Source: an uncultured Oscillospiraceae bacterium (GTDB lineage: Bacteria > Bacillota > Clostridia > Oscillospirales > Oscillospiraceae). Taken from it: 6,619 nt of DNA. How positions within the stretch are numbered: the first letter of the stretch is position 1; the number at the start of each line of letters is the position of its first letter. Made by a program: the position numbers and the translations under genes. The notes below the pieces were generated by a model that was not told the origin of the DNA, did no database searches, and was given only the letters and a program-made list of their open reading frames with translations. The stretch is from the NCBI GenBank assembly GCA_910577415.1, contig CAJTLK010000096.1:1-6619 (forward strand), given 5' to 3'. Shown here piece by piece: positions 5,681-6,619 of this stretch.

Positions 5681-5724
5681 CAAGAAGCCGCACCACCTCA
5701 CAAGGTGGTGCGGCTTCTTGTTTT
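5681..5724. terminator. Bidirectional intrinsic terminator between convergent genes
   Basis: A perfect 18-bp stem (5681-5698 with 5703-5720) with a CACA loop is followed by TTTT on the plus strand. On the minus strand it is followed, after about 8 bases, by a T-rich stretch (complement of AAAAAGAAAT, 5663-5672). It starts 17 bases after the dehydrogenase stop and 12 bases beyond the minus-strand gene's stop, so it can end both transcripts. Confidence 0.93.
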
Positions 5725-5731
5725 CAAAATT

Positions 5732-6619
5732 TTATTGAGCAATTTCTGACAGCTTCTTTGTAATTCGACTTAAAACCTCTAAGTAGTATAGGTTTTCTTC
5801 TTTTGACATATCACTTTCTTTTAGTTTGCTGAGAGCATCCATTGTCTCGGTGTACTGGGCCATGTAGTCTGTATAAGCAGATAAGAGCGAGAGAGTATCG
5901 CCTGAATTTGAAAATTCTTGCATAAAATCGACATACTCATTAAAAAAGATTTCGAAGCTGTCCATGGCTTCTTTAAATTCGGGGCGGATACCGGAAACTG
6001 AATTAACCGGAAGTGGCTCGGCAAGTTTTGCAGTGCTGATTAAAGTGTTATAGTCGGCTAAATAGTCATATTGAAGGTTTCCCGTGCTCATGAAAAGAAT
6101 TAGAATTGCTTTTTGTATGTCTGGTTGATAGGCGGAAGTAATGCTTATGGTTGCTGACACACTATTCGATTCTCCGCTTGCAGAAATGGAAGTACCATGT
6201 AGACCAGCTAAAGATGTATCAGTAGATACAGATACCTCAAAGCCATCGCCGATAGAAGAAATCATTTCCTCAATAGCGGAATCAAATGCACTCTCATTTT
6301 TGCATTCTGTTTGGCCCAAAATTAGTTGTACAGGATCGCCTGTGCTGACACTGAAAGCGGTGCCTTCGCTTGTTGATTCATTTGTATCCATCACATAATA
6401 AGATGGCACAGAAAACTCTATACCCCCAACAGAAAAAGGAAAGTACGTTGTTTCATTTTTTTTGCTCGCGCTATTGGAGGAGGAACTATCGGTTATGTAT
6501 TGTGACACCGCTGGTTGTATTTCAAGGACTGGCGTTGATTCATCTTTTTGCACTATGTTATCATCCGTATTGCCAGGAGAGGGAGTATCTATTGTGGGCT
6601 CAGATTCTGCTGGCACAAT
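5732..6619 (-). CDS. Putative exported/lipoprotein-like protein with C-terminal helical domain (5' end outside window)
   Basis: The frame is open from the right edge to TAA at 5734-5732, leaving at least 295 residues. The true start lies beyond the window. Numbering below begins at the GTG codon at 6616. Residues 1-55 are a low-complexity linker rich in Pro, Ser, Thr, Asp and Asn, typical of the stretch after a signal peptide or lipobox; the export signal would be off the edge (inference). Residues about 57-200 look like an alpha/beta domain starting FPFSVGGIEFSVPSYY. Residues about 210-294 are helical, starting GIRPEFKEAMDSFEIFFNEYVDFM and ending LYYLEVLSRITKKLSEIAQ. I recall this pattern from uncharacterised Clostridia surface proteins (possibly DUF6591), but only tentatively. 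There is one Cys (105) and no catalytic motif. The gene is clearly more AT-rich than every other gene here and converges on the dehydrogenase. Function unknown. Confidence 0.8.
   Translation of the reverse strand: MVPAESEPTIDTPSPGNTDDNIVQKDESTPVLEIQPAVSQYITDSSSSNSASKKNETTYFPFSVGGIEFSVPSYYVMDTNESTSEGTAFSVSTGDPVQLILGQTECKNESAFDSAIEEMISSIGDGFEVSVSTDTSLAGLHGTSISASGESNSVSATISITSAYQPDIQKAILILFMSTGNLQYDYLADYNTLISTAKLAEPLPVNSVSGIRPEFKEAMDSFEIFFNEYVDFMQEFSNSGDTLSLLSAYTDYMAQYTETMDALSKLKESDMSKEENLYYLEVLSRITKKLSEIAQ

Noticed and set aside
5681..5720. Long perfect inverted repeat as the end of an insertion sequence
   Set aside because: It is a single stem-loop with a 4-base loop and T tracts between two convergent stops. 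There is no transposase or target duplication nearby, so a bidirectional terminator explains it.

Overview
The window looks like chromosomal DNA from a GC-rich gut Clostridium, probably of the Oscillospiraceae type (the Flavonifractor, Lawsonibacter and Intestinimonas neighbourhood). This is inferred from four things: high-GC codon use, strong AGGAGG-type ribosome sites, GTG starts, and a gene set typical of Firmicutes (pyruvate phosphate dikinase, DUF1836 regulator, DegV, PrmA, YqhD/BdhA-type alcohol dehydrogenase). Genus-level assignment cannot be made from the sequence alone.

Layout: (1) 1-659, the C-terminal quarter of pyruvate phosphate dikinase, closed by a strong intrinsic terminator at 687-720. 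(2) A sigma-A-type promoter with an extended -10 element (794-823) opens a four-gene, same-strand unit: a DUF1836 putative DNA-binding regulator (865-1410), a DegV-family lipid-binding protein (1407-2279, ATGA overlap), ribosomal protein L11 methyltransferase PrmA (2337-3278, after a perfect 10-bp hairpin) and a metallophosphoesterase with an extra C-terminal domain (3283-4395, 4-nt gap). (3) A second extended -10 promoter (4399-4427), a palindrome at the predicted transcription start and a leader hairpin precede an iron-dependent NAD(P)H alcohol dehydrogenase of the YqhD/BdhA type (4489-5664). (4) An 18-bp perfect hairpin (5681-5720) serves as a terminator between convergent genes. (5) Base composition then drops sharply, and a minus-strand gene runs off the right edge (5732-6619). 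It encodes a Ser/Thr-rich, probably exported protein with a C-terminal helical domain.

The genes are mostly housekeeping and central metabolism: PEP/pyruvate interconversion, lipid binding, ribosome modification and aldehyde/alcohol redox. No mobile element, CRISPR array, tRNA or rRNA is visible, and I see no convincing undescribed multi-gene system. The items most worth a second look are the AT-rich edge gene, the leader of the alcohol dehydrogenase, the metallophosphoesterase C-terminal domain with the inverted repeats inside its gene, and the hairpin that creates a false N-terminal extension of PrmA.
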